DNA of 64,000 nt, from positions 1 to 64,000 of the forward strand of contig NZ_JBCMYF010000022.1 in assembly GCF_050483325.1 (NCBI RefSeq). The letters are read 5' to 3'. Made by a program: the position numbers and the translations under genes. The notes under the pieces are model-generated. The model made no database searches. It saw nothing but the letters and a program-made list of their open reading frames with translations, and was not told where the DNA came from. This DNA is from Bacillus_P idriensis_A (GTDB lineage Bacteria > Bacillota > Bacilli > Bacillales > Bacillaceae). Position 1 is the first letter of the stretch. Every line of letters begins with the position of its first letter. Positions 38,046-46,021 of the stretch are shown in pieces.

Positions 38046-38107
38046 CTTCTGTCATCATTCCTTTCCTGACTCTTTTATTGTATACTGAAAAATCATATCA
38101 ATGAAAG

Positions 38108-38135
38108 AAAAAAGCCTTGCACAGGGCAGGCTGTT
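38108..38135 (-). terminator. probable terminator of the RarD-type gene
   Basis: AAGCC..GGCTT-type imperfect stem followed leftwards by six Ts. Confidence 0.5.
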
Positions 38136-39077
38136 TTACATCTCCATTGTTTTCTTCTTTTTAAGCTTCCATGCATGTTCCTTCATTCCTCTTACATGTG
38201 AGAATGAAAAGAGCACAAGTGCACTCCAAATTAACGAAAACGTAATAATTTCCGTGCTTGTGAATGATTCATCATATATTAAAACTCCAAGTAAAAGCGT
38301 GATGGTTGGTGCGATATATTGCAGGATGCCAACCATGAACAATGGTATATGCTGTGCTCCTTTTGCAAACAGCAGCAATGGAACCGCCGTCACGATTCCC
38401 GCTCCAATTAAGAAGGCATTCGTGCCTGTATTAAAGGCAAAAAATGCAGACTCCCCTTTATTTGCAATCATGATCAAATAAATCAGGGCAACCGGCATGA
38501 CCATCATTGTCTCAAGTGTAAGTCCGATTGAAGCATTTAATTTCGTTATTTTTTTGGTTAAGCCGTAAAAACCAAAGCTCAATGCCAGTATGACAGCTAC
38601 AAATGGAAACTTCCCATATTGCATGGTCATGAAAAGAACACCTGCAGCAGCAAGGATAAATGAAGCATATTGCCATCTATTAAGCCGTTCTTTCAAAAAC
38701 ACCATGCCAAGGAGAACACTGATTAAAGGATTAATATAATACCCTAAGCTCGTTTCAAGGATGTGATTATGGTTTACGGCCCAGATGTATAAGAACCAGT
38801 TAATGCTGATCAGTACGGATGATAAAATAAGGGAAAGCAGAAGAAGAGGTTTTTTTATCATTCTCTTGCAGACTTCTAGCAGCTGCGCCCATTGTTTATT
38901 GAGGTGAATCAGCCCCATCATGAAGAGAAATGACCAAAATACACGGTGTGCAAGAATCTCTTCAGCCCCGACATGATCAATAAGCTTCCAATAAACCGGA
39001 AGGATCCCCCATAAAAAATAGGCTAGTGCTGTATGCATCAGGCCTGTTCGATATATATCTATATTTCTTTGCTCCAT
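38136..39077 (-). CDS. yojE: RarD-type EamA family transporter
   Basis: 313 residues with ten transmembrane helices forming two EamA repeats. RarD marks: TALAYFLWGILPVYWKLI, EILAHRVFWSF, INWFLYIWAVNH, TSLGYYINPL. Likely a metabolite or drug/homoserine-type exporter; the substrate is unknown. Matches B. subtilis YojE by sequence feel and by position next to yojF-bshB2. AAGGAAGGTG precedes the ATG. Confidence 0.88.
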   Translation of the reverse strand: MEQRNIDIYRTGLMHTALAYFLWGILPVYWKLIDHVGAEEILAHRVFWSFLFMMGLIHLNKQWAQLLEVCKRMIKKPLLLLSLILSSVLISINWFLYIWAVNHNHILETSLGYYINPLISVLLGMVFLKERLNRWQYASFILAAAGVLFMTMQYGKFPFVAVILALSFGFYGLTKKITKLNASIGLTLETMMVMPVALIYLIMIANKGESAFFAFNTGTNAFLIGAGIVTAVPLLLFAKGAQHIPLFMVGILQYIAPTITLLLGVLIYDESFTSTEIITFSLIWSALVLFSFSHVRGMKEHAWKLKKKKTMEM

Positions 39078-39154
39078 TTTACAGCACCTTCCTTTTCAAA
39101 ACTCCATGCTCATTATAATCCCGATACAAGGACTTCTACAAGAAAAAAAACTTA

Positions 39155-39182
39155 ACAATGACCCAGCCTTTTACATATAGTG
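39155..39182 (+). promoter_or_regulatory. possible sigma-K-type promoter
   Basis: AC, 17-bp spacer, CATATAGTG; one mismatch from the CATAnnnTA consensus. About 35 bp before the Hsp20-like gene. Weak by itself; it would fit a spore coat role. Confidence 0.35.
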
Positions 39183-39214
39183 AAGTATACCTGTGAAAAA
39201 GGGCGTGAACATTC

Positions 39215-39691
39215 ATGTTTCCCTGGAAAAAAAACTTTCCATTTAATGAATCCGGGCAAATGCCTGATGCTTTTAAAAATATGAACCCTAAAAATGTGGA
39301 GGATTACATTCAAAATATCATGGGAAATGTTTTCGGAGAGGGCTTTCCTCAGCAGTTCCCTTTTCAGGGCAATATGTCAGGAAGCGTCCCGCAAACCAAT
39401 AAACAGCAGCAATCAACTCAAAATAATATTGAGCTTTTTGAAACAAATGACCACATCTTCGTCAAAGTGCAGGCTTCAGATGAACAGTTGAAAGATCTCC
39501 GCATTCAGCACAGCAGCAATCACCTCTTCATTCTAGACTATCCGTCAAAAGGCGAACAAAAAAAGGTCGTCTTGCCTGCACTTGTAAAACGAAAAGGTAC
39601 AAAAGCATCTTATCGGAATGGAATCCTTGAAATTAAATTGCTGAAAAATGAGGATCTGCAAATTTCGGAGATTGAAATTACACACGAGTAA
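39215..39691 (+). CDS. Hsp20/alpha-crystallin-like protein, possible spore coat component
   Basis: 158 residues. The N-terminal ~70 residues are Asn/Gln/Phe-rich; the C-terminal ~85 residues fit a degenerate alpha-crystallin fold (NNIELFETNDHIFVKVQ..., ILEIKLLKNED). The usual A-x-x-x-n-GvL signature is seen as SYRNGILEIKL. Bacillus has coat proteins of this kind (CotP, GerT). A sigma-K-like promoter lies upstream. A chaperone role is possible but unproven. Confidence 0.72.
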   Translation: MFPWKKNFPFNESGQMPDAFKNMNPKNVEDYIQNIMGNVFGEGFPQQFPFQGNMSGSVPQTNKQQQSTQNNIELFETNDHIFVKVQASDEQLKDLRIQHSSNHLFILDYPSKGEQKKVVLPALVKRKGTKASYRNGILEIKLLKNEDLQISEIEITHE

Positions 39692-39721
39692 GGGACAAAG
39701 ATCTAATTTAAATAAAAAAAC

Positions 39722-39868
39722 AAGGCTGTTTTCTCATAGATTTCTGTTTTAATTATTAATATAGTTCGTTGCTTTCCGAAAGGCGGCGGATCTCATATGA
39801 GTGACGCCAGAAAGTGGTTCGTCCCTCACTTTTCAGACATTTGCTTTTCCCCCAGGAGTCAGCGGCAA
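39722..39868 (-). repeat. interspersed repeat R1, reversed copy
   Basis: Read leftwards it ends AACAGAAATCTATGAGAAAA then CAGCC, close to the R1 end at 47.6 kb, and earlier shows ACTCCTGGGGG like ACTCCTGCGGG there. Its AACAGCC end points to the stop of the rightward Hsp20-like gene 31 bp away. Confidence 0.55.
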
Positions 39869-39885
39869 AGTATACGATAAAGGCC

Positions 39886-39927
39886 AAAAACAATGGACCA
39901 GAGCTTCTGCTCTGGTCCATTGTTTTT
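39886..39927. terminator. strong bidirectional hairpin
   Basis: AACAATGGACCAGAGC/GCTCTGGTCCATTGTT perfect stem with 4-nt loop, A-run before and T-run after. Serves the leftward Gly/Pro/Tyr-rich gene and perhaps the rightward Hsp20-like gene. Confidence 0.92.
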
Positions 39928-39954
39928 AAGTTTATGGTTCCTCAAGTGTTCTTC

Positions 39955-40224
39955 TTAGTACGGTCCTCCTGGATATTGTCCTCCCGGATATGGTCCACCC
40001 GGATAACCAGGATAAGCGCCAGGTCCTGGTCCTCCCGGATACCCTCCATAAAACGGTGCCGGAGGCGGTGGCGGCGGATAATAATAAGGTCTTGGATAGT
40101 TAAAAAGCGCACTTCCAAGGAATCCTCCCAACAATCCTCCTACAAGCGGAGCTCCAAATCCGAAAAAGAAAGGTCCTCTATTGCCTGCGCTGCGGTAGCC
40201 TCGTGCTGCATAGTGCGGGTACAT
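39955..40224 (-). CDS. Gly/Pro/Tyr-rich small protein, coat-like
   Basis: 89 residues from the ATG with AGGAGGGG upstream. Composition is dominated by Gly, Pro and Tyr: a central hydrophobic GAPLVGGLLGGFLGSALF, then a proline run, then YPGG repeats to the end. Such low-complexity proteins are common in Bacillus spore coats or as small membrane-associated proteins (B. subtilis YodI and others). No enzymatic domain. Confidence 0.75.
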   Translation of the reverse strand: MYPHYAARGYRSAGNRGPFFFGFGAPLVGGLLGGFLGSALFNYPRPYYYPPPPPPAPFYGGYPGGPGPGAYPGYPGGPYPGGQYPGGPY

Positions 40225-40332
40225 GCTTTCCCCTCCTCCATAAGTCACTTACCTTATAAGGGTATTCACCTAAAAGGTTTTGGAGTGGGCGAATATCTCA
40301 GGGAAAGTCAATTTTATGAAAAACCATTCCCT

Positions 40333-40695
40333 CTAATCGTTTATTCTGGTATCAACTGATCCGTCCTTCAGATGAACGATCAAAGCACAATTATTTTGCT
40401 TTACAAGCTTTCTGCCTTTTTCAAGCGCCTCTTGTTTCGTATCAAAGCGATAACTGGCCCGTTTGTTTCCTTCCTTTTTCAGCATCCATCCATCGTCATC
40501 TGCCATCAGGAGATACTCCTCTTTGCCTGAGTCATTGTCAGCCCATTTTTCAGCCTGTGAAACAGCAATCGGAATGGCTCGTCCCTCTTCATACCCATCA
40601 TCAAGCAGGGCATTGCCGATCTCAATAGCTTTTTCACGGGTTTTACCAGGAAGGTTTTTCATTGAACTTGGGTAATCTTGTTTTGTCCAAGGCAT
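40333..40695 (-). CDS. DUF2188-type stress protein with ChaB-like N-terminus
   Basis: 120 residues. The N-terminal half (MPWTKQDYPSSMKNLP, EKAIEIGNALLDDGYEEGRA, AVSQAEKW) is ChaB-like. The C-terminal half (SYRFDTKQEALEKGRKLVKQ, then HLKDGSVDTR) is the DUF2188 fold. Widespread in bacilli; function unknown. AAAGGA lies somewhat far (about 12 nt) from the ATG. Confidence 0.8.
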   Translation of the reverse strand: MPWTKQDYPSSMKNLPGKTREKAIEIGNALLDDGYEEGRAIPIAVSQAEKWADNDSGKEEYLLMADDDGWMLKKEGNKRASYRFDTKQEALEKGRKLVKQNNCALIVHLKDGSVDTRIND

Positions 40696-41012
40696 TTCAG
40701 ACTCATTCCTTTCAGGGTTATTTATTCATTGTTTACCCGGGTGATATGAATTCAAACGAAATGATTGGAGACTAGTTAAAAAAAGCCTTAAGTTTTAAGT
40801 GATTGCCTGTATCACGGATTGATGGAATTACGTTGTTGAATCATAGAAAACTAGAAAAAAAAGTGAAATCCGCCCAACTACTATGGTGAAAGCTTTTCTG
40901 AACTCTATTCCCAATCTTATGTTTTTCGCCTTCAAAAAAACCGCCCTTTGAAAAGGCGGTTAATATAAAAATCGTATCCAGTTATTATAAATGAATCCCA
41001 AAGCATTGTTTC
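40696..41012. other. intergenic stretch with one terminator
   Basis: Contains the hairpin AACCGCC/GGCGGTT at 40939-40961 with a leftward T-run, the terminator of the small gene at 41013. Otherwise nothing recognisable. Confidence 0.6.
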
Positions 41013-41177
41013 CTAATCTTTCTCTAATATAACAAGTGAATAAACTGCACCACCGCCGCCTGCACCTGACATAGCACTTTGAGAGACAACCTTCCAGCCC
41101 TCTTGCAAATGTTGATTCAAATCACTTAAGTTATTCTTCTTATCGGTCAAATAATAAACTACGATAGCCTTTTGCAT
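41013..41177 (-). CDS. small DUF4177-like protein
   Basis: 54 residues from the ATG at 41177, which follows GGAGGGGG by 8 nt; the longer frame lacks a site. Pattern NNLSDLNQHLQEGWKVVSQS then YSLVILEKD is that of DUF4177-like single-domain proteins (beta-strand, 'LN..L.eGW.vv', beta-hairpin). Contains a Gly-rich insert AMSGAGGGGAVY. Function unknown. Confidence 0.7.
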   Translation of the reverse strand: MQKAIVVYYLTDKKNNLSDLNQHLQEGWKVVSQSAMSGAGGGGAVYSLVILEKD

Positions 41178-41329
41178 AATACATCCCCCTCCAGAACTCA
41201 TTATACCATATAATAATTTCACAAATTTACCATTTAGTTTATCTCTAAGGAAGTTTGGTTTCATTTACAACTGTAAGAAATATAGCCTGTTTACCATCAT
41301 ATCATTCTATCTCAATTATGTGTTTCAGC

Positions 41330-41503
41330 ACTTCCGGGAAATAACAGCCTTTATTCTCGTTCCGCTGCTGAACCTTGCTCGGTATGCCAGCGGGGTCTCC
41401 ATTTTTCTGTTTTCCAGCAGGAGTCAACGTTCCTCTTGCGTAGATACACGAATGGTTATAAACATCTAGTCGGAAAGCAGCAATATTTACGAAAAGAGCC
41501 AGA
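41330..41503 (+). repeat. interspersed repeat R1
   Basis: Ends CGGAAAGCAGCAATATTTAC then GAAAAGAGCC, the R1 3' end, and inside has CCAGCGGGGTCTCC and CCAGCAGGAGTCAAC typical of a large Bacillaceae intergenic repeat. Its AAGAGCC end faces the 3' end of the leftward SDR gene. Confidence 0.65.
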
Positions 41504-41530
41504 CAAAAAAAGACTGCACATCTGCAGTCC
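41504..41530 (-). terminator. terminator of the yodB-SDR operon
   Basis: GACTGCA/TGCAGTC stem, 4-nt loop, leftward T-run; it lies directly at the SDR stop. Confidence 0.8.
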
Positions 41531-42259
41531 TTAATGTTCATATATCATCTTTCTTGTCATGCCGCCGTCAACTACTATATCCGTACCTGTTACAAAATCA
41601 TTTTCAGGATCTGTTAAATAAAAACATGCTTTGGCAATATCAGCAGGCTTCCCAACCCGTTTTGAAAGGTGCTGATCGTGATCGATTTGTCTTAGGTTCT
41701 CGTAATCCTTAGTTTCGATCCATCCAGGCGAAATGCTGTTTACCTTAATCAGGTCTTCGCTAAAGGAAACGGCAAGCGAATGGGTAAGCGCAACGATTCC
41801 GCCTTTCGTTGCGGCATATGCCTCTGTTCCCGGTTCTGACATTGAAGCCCGTGTTGAAGCGATATTGACAATAAAACCGCCGGCAGGATTCTTTCTCATC
41901 ACTTTTGCTGCTTCTTTTGAACAAAAGAATGTGCTTCTTAAATTTGTGTTTATGACATGATCCCAATCCTCTAAAGTAAGCTCATAAGGAGATTTAAATC
42001 CGGATACACCTGCATTATTTATTAAGATATCGATGGTTCCAGTCAAACGCACAGCTTCTTTTATCAAATGTTCAATTTCCTGAACATTTTTTACATCTGT
42101 TTGCACAAAATGTGCATTTTCAGTGCTGCTTTCAATGCTTTTACCCTTTTTTGCATCGATATCTGCAAATATAACGGAATCACCGGCTGCAGCATACTGC
42201 CTGACCAATTCTTCGCCTATTCCGTTTGCGCCGCCTGTGATAAGGACTGTCCGTTTCAT
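41531..42259 (-). CDS. SDR family oxidoreductase in the yodB operon
   Basis: 242 residues. TGGANGIG cofactor loop, NNAG near residue 85, catalytic Ser (NIASTRAS) and YAATK, SPGWIET. Its ATG overlaps the yodB stop by 4 bp (ATGA), so translation is coupled. Placement under the quinone-sensing repressor YodB suggests reduction of a reactive carbonyl or quinone-derived compound; the substrate is inferred only from context. Confidence 0.87.
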   Translation of the reverse strand: MKRTVLITGGANGIGEELVRQYAAAGDSVIFADIDAKKGKSIESSTENAHFVQTDVKNVQEIEHLIKEAVRLTGTIDILINNAGVSGFKSPYELTLEDWDHVINTNLRSTFFCSKEAAKVMRKNPAGGFIVNIASTRASMSEPGTEAYAATKGGIVALTHSLAVSFSEDLIKVNSISPGWIETKDYENLRQIDHDQHLSKRVGKPADIAKACFYLTDPENDFVTGTDIVVDGGMTRKMIYEH

Positions 42260-42582
42260 TCCATTTTCCCCTCCTCAAAGCAATAGCGATCTGCCCATTC
42301 TTTCACTTCTATCATCACTTTTTCTAATGAGTGGCCCATTTCAGTCAGCTGATACGTAACCTTAACTGGTGTATCAGGAATGACAACCCGCTGTACAATA
42401 CCGGCTGATTCCAATTCTTTCAATCGTTCAACAAGCATTTTTTGGCTAATACTAGGAATGGTATCTGTTAAATCTTTAAACCGCTTAGGTCCGTCTAACA
42501 TGACATGGATGATTAAGCCCGTCCATCTTTTCCCTAAAAACCCGAATGCTTTTTCCATTTTGGGACATAAATTAGATTCCAT
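42256..42582 (-). CDS. yodB: redox-sensing HxlR/DUF24 repressor YodB
   Basis: 108 residues, winged helix (CPKMEKAFGFLGKRWTGLII, KRFKDLTDTIPSISQKMLVERLKEL). Close to B. subtilis YodB. The sensor Cys6 and the C-terminal Cys101 are both at the same positions, so thiol-disulfide or S-alkylation control by diamide and quinones is expected. Divergent from the nitroreductase yodC, its known target in B. subtilis, and first gene of an operon with an SDR. Confidence 0.93.
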   Translation of the reverse strand: MESNLCPKMEKAFGFLGKRWTGLIIHVMLDGPKRFKDLTDTIPSISQKMLVERLKELESAGIVQRVVIPDTPVKVTYQLTEMGHSLEKVMIEVKEWADRYCFEEGKME

Positions 42583-42735
42583 CCTGAATCTCCTTTACCG
42601 TCTTTTTCTTGACATATAATCTTAATCATTTTATGATAACAAAAGTCAATCATTTAACTTACGAAAAGTTAGTCTGTCACTTTTTGTATATTATACCTTA
42701 TTTATAAACGATATTCAACAATGGAGGTTTTCACA
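42583..42735. promoter_or_regulatory. yodB-yodC divergent control region
   Basis: 153 bp between the divergent genes. It contains dyads ATCAT/ATGAT (about 42627-42639) and AACTT/AAGTT (about 42657-42671), candidates for YodB binding, and AT-rich -10-like boxes on both strands. Exact promoters cannot be fixed by eye. Confidence 0.5.
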
Positions 42736-43359
42736 ATGTCAACAGCTACTACTGAAAGTATCTTATCTATTATGTCTGAACGGAGCTCTGTGCGCAAATA
42801 TGATCCATCTGCAAAAATAAGCAAGGATGAACTCAAAGAAATTCTTGAATTTACAGGCAAGGCTCCATCTGCATGGAACCTGCAGCACTGGAATTTCATG
42901 GTTTTCCACAGTGACGAGTCTAAAGAAAGACTTCTTCCTATTGCTTATAACCAAAGCCAAATTACTGAAGCTTCAGCAGTAGTTGCTATTTTAGGGGATC
43001 TTGAAGCAAACAAAAATACAGACCAAGTATATAATCCGCTTGTAGAAGCAGGATTTATGAAAGAAGAAATCAAAGACACACTTGCAGGCCAAATCAATGG
43101 CGCTTATCAAAATCCTGTATACGCCCGCGATGCAGCTTTCAGCAATGCATCACTTGCAGCTATGCAGCTAATGCTAACAGCTAAAGCTAAAGGCTACGAT
43201 ACTTGTGCTATCGGCGGTTTTAATGCTCAGCAATTATCTGAAACATTTAAAATTGAAGATCGTTTTGTCCCAGTTATGCTTATCTCAATTGGAAAAGCGG
43301 CAAAACCTGCTCATCAAAGCTCTCGCATCAGCATCGATGAATTGAGCACATTCTTGTAA
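42736..43359 (+). CDS. yodC: NAD(P)H nitroreductase
   Basis: 207 residues from the ATG with GGAGG 8 nt upstream. FMN-binding nitroreductase family: RSSVRKYDPS at the N-terminus, APSAWNLQHWNFMVF, and the C-terminal KGYDTCAIGGFN then VPVMLISIGKA. Reduces quinones or nitro compounds in the cytoplasm. Divergent from yodB, which represses it in B. subtilis. Own terminator. Confidence 0.93.
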   Translation: MSTATTESILSIMSERSSVRKYDPSAKISKDELKEILEFTGKAPSAWNLQHWNFMVFHSDESKERLLPIAYNQSQITEASAVVAILGDLEANKNTDQVYNPLVEAGFMKEEIKDTLAGQINGAYQNPVYARDAAFSNASLAAMQLMLTAKAKGYDTCAIGGFNAQQLSETFKIEDRFVPVMLISIGKAAKPAHQSSRISIDELSTFL

Positions 43360-43366
43360 TTTCACT

Positions 43367-43400
43367 CCGGCAAAGGAAAAACTTTGCCGGTTTTTGTTTT
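43367..43400 (+). terminator. terminator of yodC
   Basis: CCGGCAAAG/CTTTGCCGG stem, 6-nt loop, T-rich tail. Confidence 0.93.
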
Positions 43401-43460
43401 ATTTGGTTTCTTTAGGGGAAATTAACCCTAGGTAAATTTACTAAAGGAGCTAAAAGCAGC

Positions 43461-44744
43461 ATGATAAACATCATTATCGGTTTGGTTTTACTGATGGCAC
43501 TTGCCTATCTGGGCTGGTCCATCATCTGGATTGCCCCTCTAATTGCTCTAATTGTAGCAGCTCTTGAGGGGATTGAACTCCTTCCGGCTTATACAGAAAC
43601 GTATATGACAGGATTTGTGGAATTCACTCTGAAATGGTTTCCAATCTTCCTTCTTGGAGCAATCTTCGGAAAACTGATGGAAGAAACGGGAATGGCGCAA
43701 TCGGTTGCATTTAAGATTACCCAGTTTATCGGAAAAAAACGTGCGGTTCTGGGTGTTCTTGCTGGTGCAGCTGTTTTAACATATGGCGGAGTAAGCTTAT
43801 TCGTCGTTGTATTTGCGATCTATCCTCTTGCAATTGCCCTATTCAGGTCTGCAGATGTATCGCGCAACTTGATTCCAGCTACAATAGTACTTGGTGCTTT
43901 TACATTTACAATGACGGCACTTCCCGGTACTCCGCAGATCCAAAATATTATTCCAACGGACTATTTTGGAACGACTCCCACTGCCGGACCCATCATGGGC
44001 ATTGTTTCAGGATTGATTATGGCCGTCGGCGGCTACTTTTATCTCGCATGGCGAGGAAAGAAATTACATAGCAAAGGCGAAAAATTCACTGAGCCTAAAG
44101 GCGGAGATGAAGTAAAGGACATCGATCCTTCAACTTTGCCTAATGCCTATTTGTCAATCATCCCCTTAGTCGTTGTTGTTGTCGTTTTGAATGTGTTCAA
44201 ACTTGATATTCTGCTGGCTCTGGTTATTGGAATCCTCTCTATTATGCTCTTCAGCATGAACAAGTTTAAAACGTTCATCAAATCGATAAATGGCGGTGCA
44301 GCAGGATCTGTTATGGCGATTGTCAATACGAGTGCAGCTGTTGGATTTGGAGCGGTTGTAACGGCTGTGCCAAGTTTTGAACAGCTCACAGATTTAATAT
44401 TGGGTGTTAAGGGAAACCCCCTTATCTCAGAAGCGATTGCCGTTCAGCTTTTGGCAAGCATCACAGGATCAGCTTCAGGGGGTATGGGGATTGCATTAGA
44501 AGCGCTCGGAGGTCAATATATGGAGCTTGCCAAAAGCACAGGAATCTCACCGGAAGCCTTCCATCGTGTAGCAGCTGTTGCCTCAGGGGCATCGATTCTT
44601 CCGCATAACGGGGCTCTGCTCACCCTTCTTGCCGTAACGGGACTAAAACATAAACAAACATACTTAGACGTTGCTGTAGTCGGTTTGATCATTCCGATCA
44701 TTGCCGTCATTTCAGCCATTGTCCTCGCATCACTTGGCATTTAG
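43461..44744 (+). CDS. GntP family permease, probable 3-hydroxybutyrate importer
   Basis: 427 residues, about 12 transmembrane segments. GntP family marks include FLLGAIFGKLMEETG, TYGGVSLFVVVFAIYPLA, ALPGTPQIQNIIPT and ITGSASGGMGIALEAL. The next gene, 24 bp on, is a 3-hydroxybutyrate dehydrogenase, so uptake of 3-hydroxybutyrate is the likely role (compare yxjC-yxjF in B. subtilis). The ribosome binding site AAAGGAG is well spaced. Confidence 0.88.
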   Translation: MINIIIGLVLLMALAYLGWSIIWIAPLIALIVAALEGIELLPAYTETYMTGFVEFTLKWFPIFLLGAIFGKLMEETGMAQSVAFKITQFIGKKRAVLGVLAGAAVLTYGGVSLFVVVFAIYPLAIALFRSADVSRNLIPATIVLGAFTFTMTALPGTPQIQNIIPTDYFGTTPTAGPIMGIVSGLIMAVGGYFYLAWRGKKLHSKGEKFTEPKGGDEVKDIDPSTLPNAYLSIIPLVVVVVVLNVFKLDILLALVIGILSIMLFSMNKFKTFIKSINGGAAGSVMAIVNTSAAVGFGAVVTAVPSFEQLTDLILGVKGNPLISEAIAVQLLASITGSASGGMGIALEALGGQYMELAKSTGISPEAFHRVAAVASGASILPHNGALLTLLAVTGLKHKQTYLDVAVVGLIIPIIAVISAIVLASLGI

Positions 44745-44768
44745 TAAAATGAAAAGGAGAATTTTATT

Positions 44769-45545
44769 ATGTTAAAAGATAAAGTTGTTTTTATTACTGG
44801 GGCAGCACAAGGTATTGGTTATGAAGTAGGTGAACGATTTGCAGAAAATGGAGCAAAAGTTGTCCTTACTGATGTAAATGAAGAAGGCGTAAAAAAAGCG
44901 GCTGACCAGCTAGCACAAAAAGGCTATGAAACACTCGGACTGAAATGCGACGTAACAAGTGAAGAAGAAATCAAAAAAGCAATTGATGATACGATCGCCC
45001 ATTTTGGAGAATTTCATATCTTGATTAATAATGCCGGCCTTCAGTATGTTTCTCCTATTGAAGAATTCCCGACAGAAAAATTCGAACTTTTAATTAAGAT
45101 CATGCTGACAGCACCATTCCTTGCTACAAAACATGTATTTCCACACATGAAAAAACAAAAATACGGCCGAATTATCAATATGGCTTCCATCAATGGCGTC
45201 ATTGGCTTTGCAGGAAAAGCAGCATATAACTCTGCTAAACACGGCGTCATCGGGTTAACAAAGGTTTCAGCATTAGAAGGAGCAGCTGACGGTATTACTG
45301 TTAATGCCCTATGCCCTGGCTACGTTGACACACCGCTAGTACGAAACCAATTACAGGATCTCGCCAAAACAAGAAATGTCGACCTGGAAAAAGTGCTTGA
45401 AGAAGTCATCTACCCTCTCGTTCCGCAAAAGCGTCTCTTGTCAGTTGATGAAATTGCTGACTACGCTGTCTTCCTTGCAAGCGAAAAAGCTAAAGGAGTA
45501 ACAGGCCAAGCCGTATTGCTTGATGGCGGGTATACTGCTCAGTAA
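44769..45545 (+). CDS. 3-hydroxybutyrate dehydrogenase (SDR)
   Basis: 258 residues. TGAAQGIG, NNAGLQYVSPIEEFP (characteristic of 3-hydroxybutyrate dehydrogenases), catalytic Ser (NMASINGV), YNSAKHG, and the ending GQAVLLDGGYTAQ. Oxidises (R)-3-hydroxybutyrate to acetoacetate with NAD+. In an operon with the GntP permease. No CoA-transferase genes follow here, so acetoacetate activation must be encoded elsewhere. Confidence 0.9.
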   Translation: MLKDKVVFITGAAQGIGYEVGERFAENGAKVVLTDVNEEGVKKAADQLAQKGYETLGLKCDVTSEEEIKKAIDDTIAHFGEFHILINNAGLQYVSPIEEFPTEKFELLIKIMLTAPFLATKHVFPHMKKQKYGRIINMASINGVIGFAGKAAYNSAKHGVIGLTKVSALEGAADGITVNALCPGYVDTPLVRNQLQDLAKTRNVDLEKVLEEVIYPLVPQKRLLSVDEIADYAVFLASEKAKGVTGQAVLLDGGYTAQ

Positions 45546-45549
45546 CCCG

Positions 45550-45668
45550 AAAAGCGGAACCGCCCTGTTTAGCTCCGACAGACAGATAAGACTTCGCCAG
45601 AAAAGGCGCTTTTTGCCTTTACTGACGGAGACGTTCTGGCCGAGGAGCTGGGAGGTGGAAATGGACAC
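45550..45668 (+). repeat. interspersed repeat R2, full copy
   Basis: GAAAAGCGGAACCGCCCTGT, TTAGCTCCGACAGACAGATA, a central GCGCTTTTTGCCTTTACTGA part, then GTTCTGGCCGAGGAGCTGGG and AGGTGGAAATGGACACC. It starts 5 bp after the stop of the 3-hydroxybutyrate dehydrogenase gene, with the same polarity relative to the gene as the other two copies. Confidence 0.88.
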
Positions 45669-45716
45669 CTAAGGTATCCAAATTAAGATGCAAAAACCGC
45701 AATTAGCAAGAATAAA

Positions 45717-45748
45717 AGAGACCAATCGACAATCGATTGGTCTTTTTT
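45717..45748 (+). terminator. terminator of the permease-dehydrogenase operon
   Basis: AGACCAATCG/CGATTGGTCT stem with a 4-nt loop and T-run, lying beyond repeat R2. The remaining ~270 bp to the next gene show nothing specific. Confidence 0.92.
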
Positions 45749-46021
45749 ATTCCCTTGATATGACTAATTTTTCAAAACTAAATCGCTTAAGAATCAACAG
45801 ATCAATTAATATGCATTTATGGATTTTATTTTACTGGTATGAATTAGATTTTATGTTTTTTCCATCAGGAGCTAGTTGCTGTGATTAAAGTAAATGTAAA
45901 CACTAAGGCAATAAATTTAAAGCACCAAAAGAAGCTTTATCCCCTTTTCGAACGGTGCAGGTACAGTAAAAAGTATAGTATTTTGACATTTCCTAATACT
46001 ATCTTTAAGGGAGGAAGAAGG

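Noticed and set aside
41302..41541. Leftward 79-codon frame between the DUF4177-like and SDR genes
   Set aside because: It spans an interspersed repeat and a terminator and has no family match.
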